DNA of 11,284 bases from positions 1 through 11,284 of the forward strand of contig NZ_JAVRHP010000099.1 of NCBI RefSeq assembly GCF_031846505.1. The letters run 5' to 3'. The stretch comes from Autumnicola edwardsiae (GTDB lineage: Bacteria; Bacteroidota; Bacteroidia; Flavobacteriales; Flavobacteriaceae). The translations under genes were made by a program, and so were the position numbers. This document shows positions 1-6,244 of the stretch, piece after piece; within the stretch, counting starts at the first letter, position 1; each line of letters opens with the position of its first letter. A model generated the notes under the pieces. The model searched no databases. It was not told the DNA's origin and saw nothing but the letters and a program-made list of their open reading frames with translations.

Positions 1-60
1 AAAATTTTAATTGCCACAATTCATGGCTTTTGAGCTGAACAATATATTTTTACCGCGAAT

Positions 61-316
61 ATGAATTTTTTTGAAAATATCCATAGTGCATTCAGGCTGA
101 TCCCCAATTACCTGCTTATCCTTTACGGAATGTTGGGGATAATTGCCTTGGGGTTGATAGGATACCTTAGTTATTCTGCCAATGTACAACAGATAGAAAG
201 CTTAGAAGTCTACCGGAGGATTTCAGAATCAGAAGATCAGCTGCAACAGGATTTTTTTTGCTGCGTATCCTGAAATAAAAAAGGTGCATTGTCGGTGGCT
301 GGAAGATCAAAAATAG
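61..316 (+). pseudogene. small single-pass membrane protein, apparently frameshifted
   Basis: An ATG at 61 opens a frame with a hydrophobic segment at about residues 17-40 (LILYGMLGIIALGLIG core), then a polar, acidic tail. The frame reaches a run of eight T at 252-259 and stops at 273. Removing one T continues the protein as DFFAAYPEIKKVHCRWLEDQK to a stop at 314-316. That tail is more protein-like than the FFCCVS end of the intact frame. The product would be about 84 residues with one membrane helix and a cytoplasmic or periplasmic tail. I do not recognise the family. No clear ribosome-binding site precedes the ATG. It may be a decayed gene, a sequencing slip in the homopolymer, a phase-variable gene, or chance. 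Confidence 0.35.
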
Positions 317-320
317 GATT

Positions 321-330
321 TGTCATGACA
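321..330. promoter_or_regulatory. 10-bp perfect palindrome, possible operator
   Basis: TGTCATGACA is its own reverse complement, and a TTGTCAT half-site recurs about 20 bp downstream (near 339-345). This fits a dimeric regulator site, but a 10-bp palindrome in AT-rich non-coding DNA can arise by chance. The region from 317 to 656 has no supportable gene. Apart from this palindrome and the inverted repeat at 429-483, I see nothing else firm in it. Confidence 0.2.
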
Positions 331-428
331 GTTCACCTTGTCATAAATTAGCCACTTTTTACAGTTAATCTTATAGAAACCCTTGAAAACAGGCAAAAGA
401 ATAACAGTAAAAAATAAGTAGGATGCGC

Positions 429-483
429 CCTATGCTGTTTTTATTTCACGTTAACTTCCCGAACGCTATAAAAACAGCACAGG
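429..483. repeat. long inverted repeat with 12-bp perfect arms
   Basis: The arm TGCTGTTTTTAT (433-444) is the exact reverse complement of ATAAAAACAGCA (468-479). After one mismatch three more pairs (429-431 with 481-483) extend the stem. The loop is 23 nt and includes GTTAAC. The T-tract lies inside the stem next to the loop, not after a GC-rich stem, so it is not a typical intrinsic terminator. It could be an operator, a mobile-element end or a structured RNA in the downstream region of the minus-strand operon. It sits in a gene-free stretch. Confidence 0.5.
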
Positions 484-656
484 AACCATGCCCAGGATAG
501 TTATGGTAGATTTGGGGGCTTTGCCTTGCAATCTAAATATCCAATTGCATATAATACTCCTTTAGAAACTAAAAAATACAGTTTTCGAAATTATGAATTT
601 ATCCAGGTTACATAGGCTCGGTTCCGTTTCTAAGTTCTCCCCGTTAATTTAGGTTT

Positions 657-745
657 GAAAAAATAAGAGCCCACGCCGTTGTATATGCTAAGCACATTTA
701 GTGAGTGTGATTTTCTACCTCACCCTACGGGTGTACAAGCACCCT
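657..745 (-). ncRNA. candidate guide RNA (Cas12f/omega-RNA-like scaffold plus guide)
   Basis: On the minus strand, starting 14 nt after the dCas12f-like stop codon, the sequence folds in three steps. Hairpin 1 is GGGTG(744-740)-CTTGTA-CACCC(733-729). Hairpin 2 is GTGAG(723-719) with CTCAC(705-701), plus one G-U pair. Hairpin 3 is ATGTGC(697-692)-TTA-GCATAT(688-683). ACAAC (682-678) follows directly. The hairpin 1 loop TTGTA (738-734) is complementary to TACAA (683-679), giving a 4-5 bp pseudoknot, a recurring feature of Cas12f and TnpB RNAs; CAAC is also a known 3' end of some Cas12f repeats. The putative guide then starts at 677 (GGCGTGGGCTCTTA...) and runs into six T at 663-658. It is probably transcribed with the upstream two-gene operon and processed from its 3' end. 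The structure is hand-folded. The 5' end may lie further upstream, inside the coding region. Confidence 0.6.
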
Positions 746-758
746 CAATTTAAAATTA

Positions 759-1856
759 TCAATCTGTAATAAGTTCAATACCGGCTTTTTCAGCCTTATA
801 CTTTATTTTGGTCATCAGTTCATAATAGCTCCAGTTTCTCAACACAAACTCTTCCTCTTTAGCGATCCCCATCTTATCTTCCTGGTTTAATAAAATAAGC
901 GTGCCCGCCTGGTGTTTAATACAAAAGTCGATTAATTTCCGGCTGTACAGGTGTAGCCGATTGCTCACATAGTTTTTTTCCAGATCGTGGAATCTTTGCA
1001 CTGCTTTTGTTTTCCTTTTGCGCCCTTTACCTGATTTTGCATAGGTGACACCTTCCTGTACCCTTTTCCGGGCCGCTTGTATCGCCAGCCTACGATAAAG
1101 AAACTCTTCCCTGGTGCCGATGCTAAGTTTTGCCTTTCCGGATTTCACAACAATAGGATATTCAAGAGATAAGGAAGCCTCCGCCATCATTTCCGGTTTT
1201 AGGATGTGATTTTCCTTTTCAATTTCAAATGTGGCCAACATAAAGATTTTGCCATCTTTTAATTTGATATGAGAAGTACGAAGTTTGATCTCTCCACCGG
1301 CCAGCTGATGCATTAATTCCCACTTATCGTTAAAATCCCTGCCTAAATACGTTTTTACGGGAATGGAGAAAAACCGAAAGCAAAAAGCTTTTTTATCAGG
1401 ATTGAATTTTAATCCTTTCACCCCCTCCATATCAAAGGGAAAGGCGATATCTCTCTTAAAATTCATCAGCGAACGTTCCCCCTTCCAGTATTCCGGCTTT
1501 TTCTTATTGAAGGTGTTAATGAGAGTATTATTGATGTTGCCTAAAATGTTGGTAGGGACTTCACCTTTAAAGCGATCGGATACCACCCGATAGGTGGAAT
1601 TGATCCGGGAGCGATTCAGGATGCCAAGTTCATCTTTCTTTTCATCAGCCAGTTTATATTTTATTCCTTCCGTTAAATAAAAGAACTCATGGATCATTTC
1701 CTGTACATAGAGATGGGTAATAATAAGATTAGCGGCCTTAAAGCTGCGGTTCTGCCACTGGTACAGTTTATCCAGGGCTTCCCTTCGTTCTTCCTTGGTT
1801 TGCAGATCGACCAGTAACTGGATTTTTCGAGTGAGTTTCATCGTTGACTTTTCCAT
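759..1856 (-). CDS. nuclease-dead Cas12f/TnpB-like RNA-guided DNA-binding protein
   Basis: This 365-residue protein has the layout of TnpB/Cas12f. An N-terminal helical and wedge part spans roughly residues 1-215 and a degenerate RuvC fold follows. The RuvC-I strand normally reads GxDxG; here it is EASLS (226-230), so the catalytic Asp aligns with Ser228. A basic bridging helix follows (AARKRVQ, then KSGKGRKRKTK near 274-284). The RuvC-II strand TLILLN (319-324) has Leu where the catalytic Glu is expected; Glu326 lies three residues off. The end, NWSYYELMTKIKYKAEKAGI (341-360), is a strong TnpB-family signature, but the protein stops five residues later, so the zinc ribbon and the RuvC-III Asp are absent. 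It should bind RNA and DNA without cutting. The start at 1856 lies one base after the upstream stop, which suggests translational coupling; Met6 (1841) is an alternative. No TnpA transposase is nearby. Inferred role: RNA-guided recruitment or repression at a target promoter. Confidence 0.85.
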   Translation of the reverse strand: MEKSTMKLTRKIQLLVDLQTKEERREALDKLYQWQNRSFKAANLIITHLYVQEMIHEFFYLTEGIKYKLADEKKDELGILNRSRINSTYRVVSDRFKGEVPTNILGNINNTLINTFNKKKPEYWKGERSLMNFKRDIAFPFDMEGVKGLKFNPDKKAFCFRFFSIPVKTYLGRDFNDKWELMHQLAGGEIKLRTSHIKLKDGKIFMLATFEIEKENHILKPEMMAEASLSLEYPIVVKSGKAKLSIGTREEFLYRRLAIQAARKRVQEGVTYAKSGKGRKRKTKAVQRFHDLEKNYVSNRLHLYSRKLIDFCIKHQAGTLILLNQEDKMGIAKEEEFVLRNWSYYELMTKIKYKAEKAGIELITD

Positions 1857-1857
1857 C

Positions 1858-2424
1858 TTAAGCCGATTCTAATTGTTCCTGGTGTTTCTCCTGCATATAC
1901 TTATACGCAGCCATAAATTCCTTATGCACTTCCCTTTGGGAAAGGTTAAGCTCCGCAGCTATGGAAGCAAAGGAGTAATTGGCTTCACATCTTAGTTGCA
2001 AGACCTTTTCCTGTTCCGCGGTCATTTTATCCTGAATCTTTACAGCCACCACCGGTTTTGGTCGTGTTTCCAGCGCACTGCCCCGGTGGATTATATTTCT
2101 AATATCCTCGATCGCTCTTTTTATCTCGTTGCTGGTTTGGGTAATGCTGGTTCCCAGCGCCTGGGCGATCGCCTTATACTGAAAACCGTATTTTAAACAA
2201 AGTTCAATCAGGTGCCTCCTTTCGGTAGTAAGCAAAGGAAAAACACTTCGTATCCTATCAAAAGCTTTTTGGTCTGCTTCCTGGTCCAGTAAATGCTCAT
2301 CCTCTTTTTCGGGATCATAGCCGTGCATATATTCCTGATAGTTATCATAATATTCCAACCTGTTAATGTTCCTGTGGAAATTATTTCTGGGTCGGCAATA
2401 GAAATAGATACACTCCTTTTTCAT
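1858..2424 (-). CDS. tandem sigma-70 region-4-like helix-turn-helix protein, dCas12f partner
   Basis: This 188-residue protein has two helix-turn-helix units of the sigma-70 region 4 type. The first is at about 62-112 (LTTERRHLIEL, then YKAIAQALGTSITQTSNEIKRA). The second is at about 134-180 (MTAEQEKVLQL, then SFASIAAELNLSQREVHKEF). They are joined by a basic, proline-containing linker near 114-130. Residues 1-60 are polar, rich in Tyr, Asn and acidic residues, and show no sigma region 2, so this is not an ordinary ECF sigma factor. It is the first gene of a minus-strand operon with the nuclease-dead Cas12f-like gene one base downstream. The pairing suggests that it is recruited by the RNA-guided protein and contacts RNA polymerase or promoter DNA. 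It could instead be an autoregulator of the operon. No strong ribosome-binding site is visible, as is usual in Bacteroidota. Confidence 0.8.
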   Translation of the reverse strand: MKKECIYFYCRPRNNFHRNINRLEYYDNYQEYMHGYDPEKEDEHLLDQEADQKAFDRIRSVFPLLTTERRHLIELCLKYGFQYKAIAQALGTSITQTSNEIKRAIEDIRNIIHRGSALETRPKPVVAVKIQDKMTAEQEKVLQLRCEANYSFASIAAELNLSQREVHKEFMAAYKYMQEKHQEQLESA

Positions 2425-2501
2425 TACATAGCGTAAGAAAAAGTAAATATGCTCCGGTCTTTCTATGCTGTCTCTTTTCTCCCATAATTTTAAAAAAGTA
2501 T

Positions 2502-3117
2502 CCTGAAGGATGGTAAAAATGCCATTTTAGGAAATTTAATAAGTTTGAATCCAAGATTGTCTTTATCCAAAGGTTCACAAGCTTCATTTGTTGAAATGAA
2601 AGTTCTACCAATCGATGTAATGTCAGTTTCAGATGTTGCACAAAAAGAATTTAAAGGCGGAGCAAAATTTCAAAATGGAGATACATTATTTGCCAGGATT
2701 ACACCTTGTCTTGAAAATGGAAAAACTGCCTTTGTTGACTTTTTAGAATCAGGTGAAATAGCTTTTGGTTCAACCGAATTTTTAGTGATGAGAGCAAAAG
2801 AAGGTGTTTCAAAATACTGGACCTATTGTTTAGCTCGTGATACCAATTTCAGAAATTTTGCCATTTCTACAATGGTGGGAACTTCAGGTCGTCAAAGGGT
2901 TCAAAATGATCCTTTTCTTTCCTATGAAATTCCGCAGCCACCAAAGGAAATTTTTGATTCTTTCAGTGAAATTGCTGAGTATTGGTTTACACAAATCAGA
3001 ATAAATACAATAGAAAACCAAACCCTAACCCGACTCCGCGATACCTTATTACCAAAACTCATCAGCGGGGAAGTCCGCGTGAGAGATGTGGAGAAAACCT
3101 TAACAGAAGTCTTATGA
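2502..3117 (+). pseudogene. hsdS: 5'-truncated type I restriction specificity subunit (HsdS) fragment
   Basis: Only the C-terminal half of HsdS is present: one target-recognition domain followed by the conserved helical repeat ending TLTRLRDTLLPKLISGE, which is diagnostic of HsdS. HsdS normally has two recognition domains in about 400-450 residues; here about 190-200 remain. The readable frame is open from 2494 and could use TTG at 2545. The expected linker motif PEGW is present at 2502-2513 but in another frame, followed at once by TAA. This suggests a one-base frameshift just before the domain. Upstream, the locus is replaced by the divergent sigma-like/dCas12f operon. The last codons overlap the hsdR start (ATGA at 3114-3117). 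Half-length HsdS proteins can work as dimers, so residual function is possible, but truncation, frameshift and absence of hsdM favour a remnant. Confidence 0.75.
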
Positions 3118-6116
3118 CACAAATGATCGAGATCACGGTGCAAAAGGCTGCCATAGAGTGCCTCAAAGAGTTGGGGTACACTTATAAAGAAGGCAATTCC
3201 CTGCAGCGGGACCTCAAGAAGGTGGTGCTGGAGGAGGATCTTCGGGAATTTTTAGAGCGCTCGTACCCCGGTGTACCTGGCACCGCCATTAATGAAGCCC
3301 TTTCAGCTTTCACGCAGCACCAGGGAATGGATCTCGATCACCGCAACCGCGATTTTCATCTTAAAATGACCCAGGGGGTTTCCATTACCTGGAAAGATGC
3401 TTCGGGCAAAGAACAGGCCCGGCACCTCTACCCTATCAATTACAAGGAACCGGAGAAAAATACCTTTGTGTGTGCAGATGAAGTAAAGATCATTGGCAAG
3501 AACAGCCGGCGTACAGATCTGCTCGTCTTCATTAACGGACTTCCTCTCATTGTTTTTGAATTCAAGAATATGTTTGATCCCGAGGTGGGTGTGGAAAACG
3601 CGCACCGGCAAATTGGGCATTACTTTCAGGATATTCCGCAGCTGTTTGATTACAATGCTATCACGGTAGTTTCAGATGGGCTGGAAACCCTGCACGGGAT
3701 GTACAACTCTTCCCTGAAGTGGTTTGCTCCGTGGAAAAGTCTGCACGGGGATGACCTTCAGCAGAAAGAGGAACTTCAGCTGGAGACCTTGCTGAAGGGA
3801 TTATTTCCGAAGAAAACCTTATTAAACTACCTGCAAAACTTCATTTTCCACGAAGACCACAACGGGAAAATAATCAAGAAAGGCGCAAAATATCACCAGT
3901 ACTGGGGCATAAAAAAAGCGGTGGACTCTGCGGTAGAAAATATAAAACCTCAGGGTGACGGCCGGCTGGGAGTAATATGGCACACGCAGGGATCTGGCAA
4001 AAGCATTTCGATGGCCATCCTTACCGGAATCCTTCGGCAAATGCCCGAAATGAAAAATCCCACCATCCTCATCCAGGTAGACCGCAATGACCTGGACCAG
4101 CAACTCTATGAGAATTTTGTGCTGTGCAAAGACCTGGTGGGCCACGTACAACACGCCGATACCACAGATGAGCTGCGGGCCCTGCTGAGCACCGATGGCG
4201 GCGGGGTGATCTTTACCACCATTGAGAAATTTCGGTTAAAAGAACTGGCTTCGGGAAAAGAGCTCTCCCACCCTGTACTTTCTGAACGTACCAACCTAAT
4301 CGTGATGGCAGATGAAGCCCACCGCACCCAGTACGGGTTCCATAGCGGCGGCTTTGCGCAGAACATAAGACGCGCTTTGCCCAATGCCTCCTTTATAGGC
4401 TTCACCGGAACCCCCGTAGATGGCAAAGATGCCGATACCCAACAGGTTTTTGGCCCAACCATCCACACCTACGATATTAAACAGGCCGTGGAAGACGGTG
4501 CCACGGTGCCCATTTATTACGAGCCAAAAATGGTTCCGCTCAATATCAAAGCCAAATATGACAAGGAGCTGGATGAAATGGAAGAAGATGAGGACGAGGA
4601 GAACAATGCCGTTTGGGCCGCGATAGAAGATGCCGCCGGGGCTGTTGACCGCGTGGAAAGGGTTGCCAACGACATCCTCACCCATTTTAAGGCCAGGACC
4701 GAAAGCCTGGAAGGCAAAGCGATGATCGTGTGTATGAGCCGCAAGAACTGCGTAAAAATGTACAATGCGCTTAGCGCACTTAAAGGATGCCCTGAAATAG
4801 CCGTGATAATGACCGGAAACATCAGCAAAGATCCGCCGGAATGGAATCCGCATATACGCACCAAAGACGCGATGGAAGCCATAAAAAAGCGTTTCCGCAC
4901 GCCCGAGGATCCGCTGCAAATTGTGATCGTTCGCGATATGTGGCTCACGGGATTTGATGCCCCCTGCGCCCATACGATGTATGTGGATAAGATAATGAAA
5001 GGCCATAACCTGATGCAGGCCCTTGCAAGGGTAAACAGGGTTTTTAAAGACAAACCCAACGGACTCGTAGTAGATTTCATAGGCATCTCGGGCTTCCTTG
5101 CCGAAGCCACCAAGAAATACACCGCCGGAGGCGGGGAAGGAAAACCCACTCTGGATCTTGAAGCCGCGGTGAAAATTTGTTTGGAGCAGTTGGAAAAAGT
5201 GAAGGATCTGATAGGTGATTTTGATGCGGAAAGAGTCAATTCAATGTCCGAAATGGACAGATTGAAATGGTGCAACAGTAAAGTGAACAGCCTTTTGAAA
5301 TCTGATGCCGTTACGGATGCCTTTTTGCTCGAAGAGCGAAAGCTGGCAGAACTGGTGGCAATGACCAGTTCAGATCCTCGGGTTTGGGAGATACAGGAAG
5401 AGCTGGCGATCATTCAGAAGATCAGGCAGCTAATCAGAAAGATCAAATTTCCTCCCGGTCCGCGCAGGGAGAAGAACGAAAAGATAAAAGACCTGATGAG
5501 CAAATCCCTGGAATCACAGGAAATTGTGGACCTGGCAAAAATGTACAACCTGGATAAGGTCGATATCTCCATAGTAGACGACAGGTTTCAGGCCATTGTA
5601 AAAGAAAAAGGCGACGAGAACATTAAAGTAGAATTGCTGCGCAGGATTATCAATGATGAGATAAGAGTACGAATGCCAAAGAACATCCGCCGGATGCGCA
5701 AGCTAAAGGAGGAACTTGAAAAAGTTTTGAGCAATTACCACCGGAATTCCCTGGATTCCATCGCCGCCATCAAGCATTTGCTGGACATCGCCACTGAATT
5801 TCAGCAGGACGACATCAGGACCAGGCAGCTCGGTTTAACCGAAGACGAACTGGCTTTCTACGACCTCTTATCTGCCAATGAAAAGTTACTTAACCAGTCC
5901 GGTCCTACTCAGGACCTGGTGCATAATGTTGTGGATTCGGTGAAGAAAAACCTCCAGCTCGACTGGACCAAAAAAGAAGACGCCCGCGCCGCTATTCGGT
6001 TAGCAGTCAAAAAAGAATTACGCGGCAAAGTGCCATTTTCGGAGCTTGATAATTTGCTGAAGGAAGTTATTGAACAGGCAGAGGGGCAGTATAAGGATTG
6101 GCCGATGGAGGCTTAA
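3114..6116 (+). CDS. hsdR: type I restriction endonuclease subunit R (HsdR)
   Basis: This 1000-residue protein has full HsdR length. It is the motor and nuclease subunit of a type I restriction complex, which translocates DNA using ATP and cuts at a distance from unmethylated sites. The N-terminal PD-(D/E)xK nuclease has Asp135 (RTDLLVF) and Glu149/Lys151 (FEFKN). The superfamily 2 helicase follows: Walker A TQGSGKS (291-297), DEAH (400-403), motif III TGTP (431-434) and motif VI QALARVNR (635-642). A long charged helical C-terminal region, which docks to HsdM/HsdS in this family, completes it. The ATG at 3114 overlaps the hsdS stop (ATGA), the usual translational coupling, so I prefer it to upstream in-frame starts inside hsdS. 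All key motifs are intact. No hsdM lies in the window, so cleavage activity would need a methyltransferase from elsewhere. Base composition is richer in G+C than the neighbours on either side. Confidence 0.95.
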   Translation: MTQMIEITVQKAAIECLKELGYTYKEGNSLQRDLKKVVLEEDLREFLERSYPGVPGTAINEALSAFTQHQGMDLDHRNRDFHLKMTQGVSITWKDASGKEQARHLYPINYKEPEKNTFVCADEVKIIGKNSRRTDLLVFINGLPLIVFEFKNMFDPEVGVENAHRQIGHYFQDIPQLFDYNAITVVSDGLETLHGMYNSSLKWFAPWKSLHGDDLQQKEELQLETLLKGLFPKKTLLNYLQNFIFHEDHNGKIIKKGAKYHQYWGIKKAVDSAVENIKPQGDGRLGVIWHTQGSGKSISMAILTGILRQMPEMKNPTILIQVDRNDLDQQLYENFVLCKDLVGHVQHADTTDELRALLSTDGGGVIFTTIEKFRLKELASGKELSHPVLSERTNLIVMADEAHRTQYGFHSGGFAQNIRRALPNASFIGFTGTPVDGKDADTQQVFGPTIHTYDIKQAVEDGATVPIYYEPKMVPLNIKAKYDKELDEMEEDEDEENNAVWAAIEDAAGAVDRVERVANDILTHFKARTESLEGKAMIVCMSRKNCVKMYNALSALKGCPEIAVIMTGNISKDPPEWNPHIRTKDAMEAIKKRFRTPEDPLQIVIVRDMWLTGFDAPCAHTMYVDKIMKGHNLMQALARVNRVFKDKPNGLVVDFIGISGFLAEATKKYTAGGGEGKPTLDLEAAVKICLEQLEKVKDLIGDFDAERVNSMSEMDRLKWCNSKVNSLLKSDAVTDAFLLEERKLAELVAMTSSDPRVWEIQEELAIIQKIRQLIRKIKFPPGPRREKNEKIKDLMSKSLESQEIVDLAKMYNLDKVDISIVDDRFQAIVKEKGDENIKVELLRRIINDEIRVRMPKNIRRMRKLKEELEKVLSNYHRNSLDSIAAIKHLLDIATEFQQDDIRTRQLGLTEDELAFYDLLSANEKLLNQSGPTQDLVHNVVDSVKKNLQLDWTKKEDARAAIRLAVKKELRGKVPFSELDNLLKEVIEQAEGQYKDWPMEA

Positions 6117-6127
6117 GACATTAATAA

Positions 6128-6202
6128 ATGAAAGAATTAATAAAATATCAACGTAAGTTAATTGGTATAGAGAAGAAATTTAATATCAACTACCTGAAAT
6201 AA
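6128..6202 (+). CDS. possible 24-residue basic peptide ORF
   Basis: A short frame begins 12 bases after the hsdR stop and encodes a lysine-rich peptide (MKELIKYQRKLIGIEKKFN, then INYLK). It lies in the 128-bp gap between hsdR and the AlbA_2 gene and has no recognisable domain. It may be a small peptide, the remnant of a lost gene start, or chance in AT-rich DNA. A second 9-codon frame (6216-6245) ends with a stop overlapping the next start as TAATG and could couple translation into that gene. Confidence 0.2.
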   Translation: MKELIKYQRKLIGIEKKFNINYLK

Positions 6203-6244
6203 GCTAAAAAATCTAATGACCTCTTCTGATAAAAAAAGACAATA

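Noticed and set aside
28..52. TTTTG and TATATTTT before the 61 ATG as a Bacteroidota promoter.
   Set aside because: The spacing between the two boxes is about 10 bp, too short for the -33/-7 arrangement.
546..556. GCATATAATAC resembles the scaffold's GCATATACAAC and might be a second repeat of a mini-array.
   Set aside because: It is on the opposite strand relative to the scaffold, differs at two positions and lacks the neighbouring hairpins.
486..570. Minus-strand AAAGGAG followed by ATG near 550-570 and a frame with one stop, possibly a decayed gene.
   Set aside because: The frame closes after five codons; read-through gives no recognisable protein.
759..1856. Active TnpB transposon (IS200/IS605 or IS607).
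   Set aside because: No TnpA or serine recombinase gene is adjacent, the catalytic residues are missing and no element ends were identified.
2381..2641. Minus-strand 86-residue frame upstream of the sigma-like gene.
   Set aside because: It is antisense to the hsdS fragment and overlaps the sigma-like gene in another frame; the protein is low-complexity and has no recognisable motif.
4296..5413. Long minus-strand frames (236 and 298 residues) inside hsdR.
   Set aside because: They are antisense shadows of the conserved helicase coding sequence, with Ser/His-rich or biased composition and no domain.
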